A DNA stretch of 64,000 bases from Ryuthela nishihirai (Eukaryota; Arthropoda; Arachnida; Araneae; Heptathelidae): NCBI GenBank assembly GCA_038380435.1, contig JAWZYU010000028.1, forward strand, positions 43,087,095-43,151,094, in the 5' to 3' direction. Positions 22,668-34,425 of the stretch are shown in pieces. Numbering within the stretch: position 1 is the first letter of the stretch; every line of letters starts with the position of its first letter. The notes below the pieces were generated by a model that had not been told where the DNA came from, made no database searches, and saw only the letters and a program-made list of their open reading frames with translations. The position numbers and the translations under genes are program-made.

Positions 22668-23549
22668 TATATTGCAAATAGATAAACATACTTCTATTTT
22701 TTATAGATGACAGTTATCAGTGGTTATTTTGATTACAGAAAATATTTGAATTAGTTTCATTTTATTGCAAGTGATCAATCAGTAATTCTTCCCTGAGAGC
22801 TTAATGTTTCTAAAATATCAGTTGAGATATTTCTCAATGATATAATCTGATATAAATAAGTTATATCTGGGTGGACACCACTCAATAATGCATGTCTTCC
22901 ATGATATTGAGCTGTAACTTTTGGCAGCTCTTCAACATGTATGCCAGTGGCTTTTGGTGAGAGTGTAATTTCACCACACACTGTTGAAAACAATTTATCT
23001 CTTTTAAACACAATTTTGACCTCTTGTAATTTTCTGTATACTCTCATGTTGTGTTTAAAATTAAAATCCCTGCCTAGAGTAGAATGTGATTTAAAACCTT
23101 GAAAACTGTTTCAAGGTTTTTAATCTCTTTTTCTACCATTTAAAAACCAATGAAGTTTTGAATTTAATACCTGTCAACCCCCCTCCCCCCCCACGCACAC
23201 ACACAGAGAGAGAACTATACTCCACCATCCAGTCTCAGATTTTTCCTATGTGTTCTGCCCTTGCCACCCTGTGTTGTTAAAAATTGAAATCTCTGCTTAT
23301 GATAGAACTTGAGCTTTAATGTAAAACAATTCTTATTTTTCCACTTACTAATGGAGAGGGGAATCAAGGAAGCTATTGAATTTCAACTGAGAAAAATGTT
23401 ACATTAACCTTTCTAGTGACTCCATCAACTATATACCTTAACAGAATGCCAAATGAATGACCAATGAAACCCCAGAAACAACTGTATCCATTTTTAGTGC
23501 AATGCATGAAACTTAAATTAAAAAAAAAGGAAATTGCCTATTGAAAGTT
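22668..23549. other. MIER intron with an unrecognised minus-strand ORF
   Basis: A 90-codon minus frame (23047-22775; contains HVEELPKVTAQYHGRHALL) is not recognised. A CA/GA-rich stretch with a C run lies at 23178-23215. The pieces 23045-23100 and 23275-23330 resemble each other loosely. Confidence 0.35.
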
Positions 23550-23710
23550 ACCTTACATATATCTTATAATATATAATTCAAGCTTTATAAATAATTTGTT
23601 CAAGTGATCTGATTGCCATTTCTTAGAAATGCAATATACTCAAAGCCAAAATAGTTAGTTTCTCTTTTTCTATATCGAAGCATCCTTCTGATTTTAATTT
23701 ATAGCATTTA
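23550..23710. repeat. Dispersed repeat shared with 25905-26115
   Basis: ATATAATTCAAGCTTTATAA and GATTGCCATTTCTTAGAA, then CCTTCTGATTT, occur in the same order at 25920-26100. No class assigned. Confidence 0.5.
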
Positions 23711-24214
23711 AAGCAGGGGTTCTTAGGCCCTGCACTATTTGCAGTGATGTATGCAAGCCTCACACCACTATCAATTCTCCTCAAGCCATTAGTTTATTTT
23801 TGGAATTAAAATGAGAAAATCTGATTTCTAAATGTTCTTTTCACACCCCAGGTTAGCAACCACTGATTTAAAGGATTTAATTGCTGCAGTTGTAAGTGGT
23901 ACACCACACATGTTAAACTGAATTTTAAACAGAAGTTGGAAGTCTAGTGGATTGGTGCCACACATTGAAGATTGTTGAGCACAAAGCAAAACTGAGAGTT
24001 GATGCTTTGTACACACAGTTGTTTTTATTACTTAATTATTTAATAAAATATAGCACTGAGAAATATGGGTATTATTTTATAATGACCTTCTAATACTACT
24101 TAAGCTATTTTAAAAATAACATTGTTTTGATCTGAATGATTTGAAGTAAAATTATTCTGGAATACAATCTATTTTTTCATCTGAACATAATCTATTTTTT
24201 TTCTATCCAAACAG

Positions 24215-24278
24215 ACTATAGAAGTAGGCTCTGATTATGAAGCTGTTATTCCAGAAGATGCCCCAAGTGAGCTTAGCG
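24215..24278 (+). CDS. MIER1: MIER-family co-repressor, start of ELM2 domain
   Basis: Seen: acceptor CCAAACAG and donor GCG|gtaaat. The exon reads TIEVGSDYEAVIPEDAPSEL and ends with one base of a split codon. Known: ELM2 domains of MIER proteins begin with a hydrophobic-VGSxxQAxIP motif, matched here by IEVGSDYEAVIP. ELM2 binds class I histone deacetylases. The family identity is firm because the following exon continues the domain with the expected spacing. Confidence 0.85.
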
Positions 24279-24344
24279 GTAAATGCATTCTATATTATTT
24301 AAATTGCAGATTAAGATATGATAACAGTTTTAATGATTTATTTT

Positions 24345-24535
24345 TCATATAGTTAGTGTGTTCTAGCTACTAATCAAAGGGACTTGGGTTTAAATTCTGA
24401 ATAAGGAATGGTTGTTTCTTTCTGTGTTGTCTTTCTGATGAGGTCTTGGCTTCCTTGAAGTTTTTTTGTTTATATTATTAAACTGACAGACACCTTTGTG
24501 ACTTCTATGGCAAGTAGCTACTTGAGGAGGAAGTT
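24345..24535 (+). mobile_element. SINE family 2 copy, decayed
   Basis: Head partly lost (TAGTTAGTGTGTTCTAGCTA, then GGGACTTGGGTTTAAATTC). The body TTTCTGATGAGGTCTTGGC and end GGCAAGTAGCTACTTGAGG match the copy at 16527. It lies about 70 bases after the MIER exon 24215-24278. Confidence 0.75.
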
Positions 24536-24559
24536 TTTTTTTACCATATTAAACACAAC

Positions 24560-25260
24560 TGAAATGTACATAGGTAGTTCAAGGTTGACATGGACTGTTC
24601 TTTGTAAAAAAAAAATGAATAGGAATTTGTTTACTAAACTATGGGTTCTTCTCTATTTACTCTCCCTAACATTAATACACTTGTCCCATCTCCATGAAAG
24701 ACTATATTCCAGCCATGTAGAAGGATTTGGGTTGCCCTCATAGTCACTGTAAGACACATTCCTTTATTTGTTCATCTGTAATGAATTTCTTCCTAAATGC
24801 TCCTTAAGTGGGCCAAACAGGTGGAAATCACTTGGAGGACTGTAGGGGGGGGGGGGATGGCTGAGTATATCCCAGTCCATTGATGCTTATGTTGTCATCA
24901 CATGAGCCACGTGACCTAGTGTTGTCGTACAACAGGATGACTTGTTTCAACAATTTTCCTGACCTCTTCTTGCATATGGTGGGTCAGAGCTTCTCTTTTA
25001 TGAGGGTAACATAATACTGTGCATTCATCGTTGCTCCCTGTGGAAGAAAATCCACCAGGAGTACCCTGTTTGCATTCCAGAATACAGTAGCCATTAGCTT
25101 TCCTGCAGGCAACACTGCCTGGAATTTCTTCAGCCATGGGGACCCTTGTGACACCATTTACAGCTGCTCCCATGGTTTCTGAAATAAAATAATGAACCCA
25201 ATTCCATCACTGCTCATGATATGCTGCAGAAATGCATCTCCCTCAGACTTAAGTAACTAA
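24560..25260 (-). pseudogene. Mariner transposase relic, second lineage
   Basis: Minus strand. ATVFWNANRVLLVDFLPQGA near 25095-25035 and LLYDNTRSR near 24930 match the mariner stretch around the second catalytic Asp. A FHLFGPLKEHLG piece at about 24830 follows. The start and ends are lost. Confidence 0.82.
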
Positions 25261-25904
25261 GACTAAGTAAACAGCTCATAATCCACAGTAAAAGGCAAAA
25301 TGATTTACAACATGTATCTTTGCTATGCTAGCTCTGTTATATAAGAAGTTTCAAACTTTCTCTACAGTAAATAATTGTTGACAACACCATTAAAGCTAAA
25401 TTCATGTGCCTCTGTGGAAATATCCACTAACTCATTATTATAGAGATTACACTGCAGAATAACATTGATGATCACAAGGGGGAAAAGTATGGAACCACTG
25501 GTATAAATATTTAAGTACTGCACATACTTAAATACATGTCAAAAAAGCATTTGATGAAACAAGTCTCAAGACTAATCTTTTATTTTTCAATAAGTTATTG
25601 TTTCATATGACAATAATTCATAAGAAAACATTTTACAGGAATGTGCTGTGGAAAGTTTTACTGCAGATTTTTAAAATTAACATAAACTGAGTAGGGATAG
25701 TTTACAAAGAGGAAGATTTTCAAACCTCAAATAATTTAGTTCACAAACAACATCAGGGATTTTAACAAATATGCTTACTCTTTCAGTGTCCACGTCTTCT
25801 GTATATGTTCGCAGAATCCGAAATGAGGGGCTAAGGATGTATGTATCCATTTTAGTACAACAAAAAGAACCCGATTTTTTTCTAAAATAGAAATTGCCAC
25901 TGTA

Positions 25905-26115
25905 ATTTATATATATATATATCTTATAAAAATATATAATTCAGGTTTGAAAAATAATGTTTTTTAATTTGATGCATATTTTATTAAATTACAATATAAA
26001 TAATTTTATAAAGCCATCTATTGCCATTTCTTAGAAGCACTAAATGGTATTGCTGATTTGCTTGTTAATGTTCCTATTTGCTGAAGCAACCTTCTGATTT
26101 AAGCTCACAAGTGTG
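25905..26115. repeat. Dispersed repeat shared with 23550-23710
   Basis: ATATAATTCAGGTTTGAAAA, TATTGCCATTTCTTAGAA and CAACCTTCTGATTT match the other copy. It includes a short (TA)n run at 25910. Confidence 0.5.
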
Positions 26116-26544
26116 ATTTGAACTATTATCAACAAAGTTTTCCTTAAATTTTCGAAAATCTCCTAAAAATTAACAAAAAAACACTGCTATTTTTAAAAAT
26201 GATAGATTTTTGGAAGTAATTACAAAGTACATACTGCCATTTTTTTTCCTGTTTCACACTCTTTTTCTGTCATAAATCTATTTCAGTATTCCCAAAATTA
26301 TTTTTATCATCATTCCCACTCTTAAAATCAAAACTGAAAGTAAACATATCCTTCTCAGAAATTCTGGGTGCAGCTGCATTTAATTACTTATGGCTCACTG
26401 AGGCAAACCATAGGCAGATGGCTGACACATGCTATCTCCGTTCCATGTGCTATAAGTGTTTTTTATAGTTTTGGTCCAGCATATTGGATGTGCTTTGCAA
26501 AGTTAGTATCTTTTTTAATATTTAAACCATAGTTTTCATTTCAG

Positions 26545-26990
26545 TAGATTTTTTTTTGTAAATTAGTGGTAAAAAAAAAACACCAGGCCAATCGATAACT
26601 ATTGATTTTTCATAGTTATGCTATATCAGATGGCTGGCCTACAACTTGTTGCTGTGGATATTTTAACATTGCATTAGGCTATATGTTAATTTTTATTTTA
26701 TTATTTATTACTTTTCCAATAAAACTTTGATCTATTATTATTTTCTGAAAATAAATGAGGTTTTGGATATGGAAGCAAATTCGTTTCTGTAGATTTACTT
26801 CCATCAGTTAGCGATCTTTCAATCGGCTGATTAATCGATCTTTCCGAGTTATCAGAGGCAGACTTAAAAGTTCTTGCAGATATTTTATTTAACATCCCAT
26901 TAGGTTATATGTAATTTTTCTTTTATTATTTCTTGTTTCTTTAGTAAAAAAAACTTTGAGCTTGTACTATTTTTTGAAAATGAATGTCTT
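26545..26990. repeat. Unclassified dispersed repeat, copies B and C in tandem
   Basis: Copy B (about 26545-26755) and copy C (about 26790-26990) are in the same orientation. Both contain GATATTTTA, CAT(C/T)CCATTAGG(T/C)TATATG-like sequence and an AATAAAACTTTGA or AAAAAAACTTTGA end. Confidence 0.6.
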
Positions 26991-27539
26991 GGATACAGAA
27001 GCAAAATAGACTTCCTTGCTACGGAAATCAGGTGTCGTGAGAGGGCAATTTCAGAAGGCATCCCCTCTTCTAAATCACAGTGAAAGTTTCATCCCCCCCA
27101 CAAAATATAATTTTTTTTTAAATTACGAGTTTTTATGTTTATATTGAATGATTTTAAAGCCCCCCCCCCCCTTCATCAGTGTCTTGACTGTGTCACACAG
27201 GTGATATAACCTTGTTTTTTTGCTTTGGTGCATAAATCTTTCTGCACTTCACCAAGATTGCCAAACTTGAACACCCAAAGAGAAAAATTCATGATGTTTA
27301 GCAAAAATGCTCATGAATGTGAGAAGTCCAAGTCACTTTGTATAACACTGGCCATGTTTAAAATATATGATACTGAAAAGAATCATTAAAAGAAATAAAA
27401 ATCATATTTCAGGTTGAATATTATATTATTCTGGAGGAAATTTCCTTTCGATTAATATATAATTTAACTATTTTTATTCTTCAGGTTTTCCAAAATGAAG
27501 CCTTAATTATATAGTGTGATTTTTTTTTCACCATATCAC

Positions 27540-28090
27540 ATTGAAAAAGGCTTATTAAAATCAATATACTTGTAAATTTGGTTATATTATTTATTTTCAT
27601 AAAATTCAAAATTAAATTCTGTTTAATTTGTTATATAACATGACCTATTTCCATTGATTGGTTATTTTTTAAAAAAATTCTAAAATTTACTTGTTTATCT
27701 GACTCAGCACAATTGGCTAAAAGCCTGGAATTTTTCTCATAGTATGGTACCAAGAAAAAAGTTTGAAAAGAAAAACGAGAGAAATATTTACTTGAAACCA
27801 CAAAGTAATTTTTTCGTTTTTCAGAAATAGCCTTTCTGTTCATGTGCATTATAATCATTTCTGTCTATTAGTATTTTTTTTAAATAAATTTTTATTTGTG
27901 TTGCTGGATGCATTTTTTTACTACATGACTCTAAAAAAAGTCCTATTAAAATAAAACAGCATCTTTTTTTGTTAAATACTTTATTTTCAAAAAATCCAGA
28001 ATTAAATGCTGATTAATTTGGCATATAACATGCCATAATTTCTTTCATTAGTTATTTGGCAAAAAAGTTCTAAAGTAAATTTTTTTTGGA
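27540..28090. repeat. Diverged tandem duplication of about 390 bp
   Basis: Sequence around 27550-27690 (AAAATTCAAAATTAAATTCT, TATAACATGACC) recurs at 27935-28085 (AAAATCCAGAATTAAATGCT, TATAACATGCC). No coding content. Confidence 0.6.
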
Positions 28091-28829
28091 TGAGCATAGG
28101 GAGAAAATAGCTTGTCCTCTGGATGGAAGCCAGTTTTTCAGGCTGGACACTGGAAGGATTAATAATGCTGCCAAAATGGTATTAGTGCTGTTGCCAATGT
28201 GTGATTTAGCCAATATGTATATGCAGTTGTGTTATAAAAAGTAAAATTAGTATATTGTAATATTTGATCAGGCATTCATGGATTTAAAAGGAAAATGTTA
28301 AAAGCATAAATTCAAGAACTAAATGAATACTTCCATCAGAGTATAAAATCTTGTTAAGTGCAGAGAAAAAGGAAATAGATAACAGGGTAGGTAATGGGAT
28401 TTAGAACAGAGGCCTACCTGTCATTAGCTTGTTTCTAAGATATGTTTAGATTTCTGAAATAAACTGGTTTTATACTAAAATTCTGTTTCTTGCATGAATA
28501 TGATTTAACAAGAAATTTCTTGTATGATACTTGATCCCATATTGTGATCTGACAAATTAGCTAATTCAACTATAAAGCAAGGTGTTTTCATATTGTATAC
28601 AATGAAATAGAAGGGCTCAGTAGTTATTGTTACATGAAATTTTAGCATATTAAATTTGGGCCTTGTTTAATAGTGTAATATAGAACAGATGTTTTTCTTC
28701 AATTTGTCCAGAAAGTTGTAGTGAAATTTTATTACATTTTTTTGTTTCAAATGATTCCAATAAGTAGAGCACATATTAATTTATGTGAATGTAAAACTGA
28801 TTAAATGTGAAATATCCAAATTTTTTTAG

Positions 28830-28886
28830 CATATGAAAATGAAGATCGATTGTTGTGGGACCCTGCTAAACTGCCAGACCAAGAAG
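28830..28886 (+). CDS. MIER1: MIER-family co-repressor, ELM2 core exon with GA donor
   Basis: Seen: after acceptor TTTTTTTAG the frame reads AYENEDRLLWDPAKLPDQE. Known: MIER proteins have YENxDxLLWxPxxLPxxKVxxFL here. Family spacing requires the exon to end at 28886, in phase 1, to join VEDYL of the next exon. The bases there are AAG|GAAAAT, one substitution away from a consensus AAG|GTAAAT donor. No GT lies nearby except a poor site at 28908 that would insert seven unrelated residues. Without splicing the frame adds KLIMNICLLE and stops beside an AATAAA, so a truncated product is possible. The donor may be a real GA-AG intron, an allele or a sequencing error. Confidence 0.8.
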
Positions 28887-29875
28887 GAAAATTAATCATG
28901 AATATATGTCTCTTGGAATAAATTTGAAATTATGAAATGCAGTGTAGATTTATGTAAAGAAAAATATAGAAATGTTTTCAGTATTATTAATATGTTCAGT
29001 ATTATTATATAACAGATAGGGCATACCTGTCAACTCTTTTGATTTACCCAGTAGATTCCTGAATTTTGAATTATTTCTGGGTGGAATTTTTTTCTTGGTT
29101 TTTCAACTTAATACTAAATCAGCTTTTTTTTGCCATTTTTGTCAGAAAGTTAAATGCAGTAAAAGTTTTGTGCAACAGACTGAAGGGACTATGAATAAAC
29201 TTTTTCTCTAATGGACATCTTGTATAGGATAAGTCCTTAATTTTCATTTGAATGAATAAAAACAAAAAGAAATATCTATTAGAAACATCCACATTGTTAA
29301 TAAATCATGAAATATCACCCAGTGTAGTCTTTTTAAAGAGGTATTGTAAAAAAACTGAAGCAAGAAGCAGTCACTGATTATGCACTGCCCAACAAAAAAT
29401 AATAGTGAATTTTCATGTTATGTAAATTGGAATCTAACTTCAAAGCTTATAACTTCTAAAACATGCATTTAATGTAAAAATGTGACTAAAGATGAATTAA
29501 AGATCATAATCATATGTACATCTTAATTTTCAGTGTTGATTGTTTAAAGTGTTATGGAAACTGGAATATTTTACAACAGTAATGTGTCATAAGAATTTAT
29601 CTCGATAATTAATTAAAACTTAAATAATAAGTATTGTTTCAAACCATTTAATAAGCTATACATTTTAGAAGTTCAAATAATTATATCAAAATTTCTAGTA
29701 TAACGTTGAAGAATAATATATATTATAGAATGATTTGTATAAAACAAGATAATTGTTAAATATTTCAGCTTCCATAAGTCTTTAAATACTGAATGAATAT
29801 TGTTGAAAATCGAAATTAATTTAATTATGATCTTTAATTTATCTTCAGTCATATTTTTCCATTAACCCTTTAATG

Positions 29876-29987
29876 CCCATAACAGCCAAATAAATCGAAT
29901 TTTGAAATTGACTAGTCCAAATATTGCTGTTCCTTTGTATTTACCATTTTCTTACCCTTTTCTGAGATTTCTTTAGTATTTAAAGGG
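29876..29987. mobile_element. TTAA-flanked MITE inside a foldback element
   Basis: The 112-bp element runs from CCCTTTAATGCCC to AGTATTTAAAGGG, flanked by TTAA at 29872-29875 and 29988-29991. The interior differs from the copies at 2.7 and 54.5 kb, so it may be a second subfamily. Confidence 0.8.
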
Positions 29988-30014
29988 TTAATATATATTT
30001 GAGAAGTTATAGAG

Positions 30015-30332
30015 CAGACCTGTCCAACCTGTAGCTCGTAAAGCAAATAATCAGTACACTGAATCTGGCTCATTTTTCCCAATTTTTTTAGCAAACATTA
30101 TTAGGTGCATAATTAAACAATTTAGCCAATTCGTAGTACTTATTAAAAATGGATATTTTTGCCTTTTAATCAATATATTTTCTTGATTCCTTTAAAATAA
30201 AGTTGGTTTTTTTTTTTGTCAAATTCATTACTCATTAGAAATGTATGTTTTTAAGTAGAGAATTTTTCCTGCTGCTCTTTGAGAATATGGTTTTTCCTAG
30301 TGGCTCTTCATTAAGTGGGTTGAATGAGCCTG
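30015..30332. mobile_element. hAT-like MITE nested in a foldback element
   Basis: Ends read CAGACCTGTCCAACC and (complement) CAGGCTCATTCAACC, flanked by TTATAGAG and TTATGGAG, an 8-bp duplication with one difference. It is AT-rich and noncoding. Removing it restores an uninterrupted foldback arm around it. Confidence 0.85.
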
Positions 30333-31102
30333 TTATGGAGCTTCAAAGTTAGATTCCCATTGATGTAATTTGGAAAAATCTATGTTTTGGTAGGGCAGTG
30401 TACAATACGAAGCAGTCACACCAATCTTGCACCTGCAAAATATGAGCATTGACCGACAATTCTCAAATGTTGTGTGGTTTAGCGACAATTCTCAAAAAGG
30501 TGTGGGTTTAGTGAAAACAAAGGTCAATCTTACACTGTTGAGTCAGTCTTGGTTTAAAAACGAATCTAAATGAATTCAGTCTGAAAGTTAACAAATGTTA
30601 TGAATAAATTATTGTTGATTTATTCATGCCTTTAATTGACAAAATTTCTTAAATCATCTAATAACAAGTTGTCATTGGCCATTTCAGTGAACTGACTATC
30701 GGTTTTTTCTACATAATGCAGATTTTAAGAATGAAATGCATTTCGAATTGTTGCCTTAATAATTTATTTGTTAATTGATTGATCAGAATGAATTTAATTG
30801 GTGTTCTTTATGTGCTTTTACCACTTCATCAGGTAGGCATGGTCAGGTCTCCTGATTCTCCCATCCTGTTTTACTGGCCATCTGAAAATTTATGCAACCA
30901 TTGATATTTAACTGTCTGGGGTGTGATATATATGCCAAAAAATGAGATATTTGCCTATGAATAAGCTATCAAAACTTGTTGCAAATTTTATATTAAGCTA
31001 GTGTTTGAGAACTTTGCCACATTGAGTTTGGCAGTGAGTGTATTAAGTTAGTATTATATTTTGAAGGCATCTTTATTTCATTTATGAAATATGTTTTTAC
31101 AG

Positions 31103-31200
31103 TTGAAGACTACCTGAGACAAACGCAGCAACCATTTGTAATAAATTCCCCAGGTGTAAATGCTATTCCTATTGGAAGCCACATCAGAGATGATGAGCAA
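31103..31200 (+). CDS. MIER1: MIER-family co-repressor, ELM2 second half
   Basis: Seen: acceptor TTTTTACAG and donor CAA|gtgagt. The exon reads VEDYLRQTQQPFVINSPGVN and then AIPIGSHIRDDEQ, the first Val being completed by the base carried from the previous exon. Known: MIER ELM2 domains contain a VxxFLxxxxRxxG stretch and the motif IPxGSHIxDNEQ just before the ALYxLxxC helix. The exon ends exactly at that family exon boundary. The following ALY and SANT exons were not found in this window. Confidence 0.85.
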
Positions 31201-31719
31201 GTGAGTTGGTTTTTGGTTCATTATTATAACTTTGTAAATTAATACATTCATCTAATTTAATGTGTGCATTGTATACATTTAGATATTTGTTCAGAACTGT
31301 ATATTTCTGTAGCACATGTAAATCTTAAAACTGTTGATCTGCTTTGTTAGGAGAGGCCAGGTAACAATCATTTTACCTGGCACTTGAGAATTTTCTCTCA
31401 TCTGTGAATTCTTATGTTTTGAGGTCATAGGGGCATTGAACATTATTTCTCATATCTAGAGTTGCTGCCTTTTCAAATCGAGCATCCTGGAGATATTTGA
31501 AACCTGTTGCTCCTAGTCTGGAGATATTTCAATCAGGTAGATGTGCTGACAGTAACATCGAATTAAAACAGATGCTATTAATGAAAATGCTCATTTTTTT
31601 TAAATGAAAAATTAGCATCTACGTGTATTTCTGTTTGTAACTATGCAAATTATTCAATTACTTTATAGTAACACGAATAACAATAACACAGTTATAATAT
31701 AGAAATTATAAATTATATT

Positions 31720-31915
31720 GGGTATTAAAGGGTTAAATGTATATTTTAGAATTATAGAGCAGGCCTGTCCAACCTGTAGCTTGTAAAGCAAATAATCAGT
31801 ACACTAAATGTGGCTCATTTCTCCCATTTTTTTTTGCCAAACATTATTAGGTGCATAATCAAACAATTTGGTCAATTCGTAGTACTTGTTAAATATGGAT
31901 ATTTTTGCCTTTTTG
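31720..31915. repeat. Second copy of the TTAA-MITE end plus hAT MITE start
   Basis: Aligns with 29975-30172 at about 90 percent by eye. It includes the flanking AAAGGGTTAA and TTATAGAG as well as the first 150 bases of the hAT MITE. Because flanks match too, it is a copy of the nested composite, not an independent hAT insertion. Confidence 0.8.
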
Positions 31916-32324
31916 GAAATGCTCGTTAAAATTCCATTAAAGCACCACTTTTATACTTGATTAACAAAACTGCAAATAATTTGGCTAATAATTATTGTGA
32001 TGCAAACAATTATTGCCACTGAAGTTGCATTGGGTAGACATCAGCAGTAATTGACCAGAATTTAAATACTCATAGTATATGTACATATTATACTTGTATA
32101 TAATGAACTAGTTCATTATACACAATATTTCATTGCATATCCATTTTTCATTGCATGTGAAGAATTGATCCATGAATTGTTAATTAATATGACAAGCACA
32201 TCTGCAAGCTTTCAGCTTATCATAATGATGAATCATCATACTTATCTGGTTTCATTTTGAAGCATTTCATCACTAAAAAACAGTTTTTTTTAGTTATATG
32301 CTATAACTGCACAATCTCAAAATG

Positions 32325-32706
32325 GTGGGGTTGGGATTGCTCAGTCGGTAGTACTCCAAGCTCGTAATCTGCATTTCCCAAGTTTGAATTCTAGCTGGGA
32401 CAGCATTGAGATTTATCTCCGCACAACTCTCTACCCTGCCCCTGGTCAGAAAGGGGTCACCTATGGGTTTGGAAAGACTGCTGTCCTTCAGATGGAATGT
32501 TAAGCCATAGCTCTGTGTGGGGGAGAGCCATATCTTGTGCATGTTAAAAAACACACTAGATGGCCTTGCAGAAGGTTACTATCTCCTAACAACTGTTCAG
32601 TTGGTCCCCTTTCCCCAACCTTCTCTGAACACTTGAGGTCTTTGTGACCTGGTCATTTTGTCTATTGTATGCAAAAAAAGTTTCGTTCAGAGGTGAAACA
32701 GCCCAA
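32325..32706 (+). mobile_element. SINE family 1 copy
   Basis: Full-length copy flanked by exact CTCAAAATG (32316-32324 and 32707-32715). It is 103 bases upstream of another copy in the same orientation. Confidence 0.9.
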
Positions 32707-32809
32707 CTCAAAATGCTTTCTTCTAAATAAACTGATTTGCACATTCCCAGTGCATACCTTTCAAACAGCATGTTTACAAACACTAGCACCATCTCTTCTT
32801 CATATAAAA

Positions 32810-33148
32810 TTCCCAGGTTCGAGTCACAGCTGGGTCAGCGTTGAGATTTATCTCCGCAAAATTTCCCCGCCCTGCCCACGGTCAGTAGGGGACACCAATG
32901 GGCTTGGAAAGGCCGTTGTCCGTCAGATGGGACGTTAAGCAATGGTCCCGTGTGTGGGAGAGCCATACCTTGTGCACGTTAAAGAACACGCTGGATGGCC
33001 TTGACGGGAGGCTACCATCTGTCTCCCAACAGCTGTTTCAGTGTGTCCCCTCCCCCAACCTTCTCTGAGCCTTCGGGGTCCATGTGACCTGGCCATTTAG
33101 CCCATTTAGCCCAAAAAGTGCCGCTCAGAGGTAAAACAACAACCCAAA
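32810..33148 (+). mobile_element. SINE family 1 copy, starts at the B box
   Basis: Begins TTCCCAGGTTCGAGTC, so the A box half of the head is lost. The exact 13-bp duplication TCTTCATATAAAA (32797-32809 and 33149-33161) shows that it inserted in this truncated form. Confidence 0.92.
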
Positions 33149-33997
33149 TCTTCATATAAAACATTTTCAAAATGATTATTAAAAAAAAATTATTTTTTGG
33201 AGGAGGCAAATGATATGTCAACTCTAGGAATCACTTGAAACTATATGATTTTTTGTAGCTGCTACAGTCACCACTACTGACAAAGACGATAGAAGGCTGA
33301 AGCTTAATATCAATGGTATATCCAGAGGAGGAAAAGGTTTATGAGGTTAACCTTCCCTTATTAAAGGTCTGAATGGTACATATTTTTTCTGAAAATTGAA
33401 AATTCAGAAAAATTATGGCACCTGTCAATATGCCAATCTCACTTTCTTATTGGACTTCAATTGGACTTTATGGGTATGCAACATATTTTCTATTCAAAAT
33501 ATGAAATACGCGAGACTACTTACATAACTGTAATATTCATAGCCATTAAAAAAAAGATCCTTGATGATGAGAAACACTAACAATTTGATGAAAGAGAAAT
33601 GTTAAACGTGAAATAGTTTATATTTTTTCAGATGCCAAAGTAATTGGCGGCGAAAGTGAGGTCATGTTTGATACTGAACAGTAATGGACCCATCCACATA
33701 TTAGTTTCTTTGTGTGTTCTTCCAGTTACAGCCAAATGTGCATTATCCAGTACACCTTTCATATTGTTAAAGATTATTGAATTTTGTTGAAGTAATCTGA
33801 TTCTTCTCTTTTTTTAAGAATGATACTTTTTATTTTGCCAAAGAGTTGTAAAAGGAGTTTTTAGAAAAGTACATATCTGTTTTTTAAATCTGAATTTACC
33901 TAAAATTAGATATTTTCATTTATCCTTTTTATAACATGATTGTATTGAAATGCTTGAAACTGTTGCTTCATCATCATCATCCTCAAGCAGCCATGGG

Positions 33998-34399
33998 CTA
34001 CGGAGGTCCAACCAGACCGTGCAGTTTAATTCTCCAAGCATATCTGTCCTGAGCTACATCTGCTGCATCCAGCCACTGTACACCAATTCTAATAAGGTCT
34101 TCTTTGACATTGTCAGCCCACCGCATCCTAGGTTTCCCCCTCCTTCTGAGGCCTCTAGGCACACCGTTCATAACCCTATTCGCCAATCTATAATTATCCA
34201 TACGGGCAACATGGCCAAACCAGCGGAGTCTCTCTCTGCACAATATGCTGCTTAAAGGAGGTTGCAAACTCCTTTGCCTAACCTCATCATTAGTTACAAA
34301 GTTGAATCTTCTAATGCCCAAGATACTACATAAGCATCTAGGATCAAAAGCATTGTTTCCTGTTATCTTGTTTGCACAGTGTCCAAGTTTCACTACCAT
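33998..34399 (-). CDS. LINE C-terminal region
   Basis: 133-aa open frame. Seen: RLRWFGHVARMDNYRLANRV and KPRMRWADNVKEDL, the C-terminal signature of RTE-like reverse transcriptase proteins. The function of the region is not well known; it may bind the RNA 3' end. Its first residues are read from a shifted frame, and the true junction lies near 34400. Confidence 0.8.
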   Translation of the reverse strand: MVVKLGHCANKITGNNAFDPRCLCSILGIRRFNFVTNDEVRQRSLQPPLSSILCRERLRWFGHVARMDNYRLANRVMNGVPRGLRRRGKPRMRWADNVKEDLIRIGVQWLDAADVAQDRYAWRIKLHGLVGPP

Positions 34400-34425
34400 A
34401 ACTAACCCTAGAAAGAACCAAACTA

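Larger units (their letters stand above)
29384..30405. mobile_element. Foldback element 3 carrying two nested MITEs
   Basis: Outer ends are GCACTGCCCAACAAAAAATA and (complement) ACACTGCCCTACCAAAACAT. Inner matching arm pieces are at 29415-29460 with 30333-30375 and at 29474-29512 with 29824-29862. The right arm is interrupted by a TTAA MITE (29876-29987) and a hAT MITE (30015-30332). Order of insertion: foldback first, MITEs later. Confidence 0.8.

Noticed and set aside
22775..23047. Minus-strand 90-codon ORF with protein-like composition
   Set aside because: No family recognised, no splice or promoter context and no second copy seen. Kept only as a note in the interval entry.
25787..25838. 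Exon-like segment with acceptor CTTTCAG and donor GATGTATGT, open in one frame
   Set aside because: Its end phase does not fit the next MIER exon and the family has no residues at this place. It could be an alternative exon but support is too weak.
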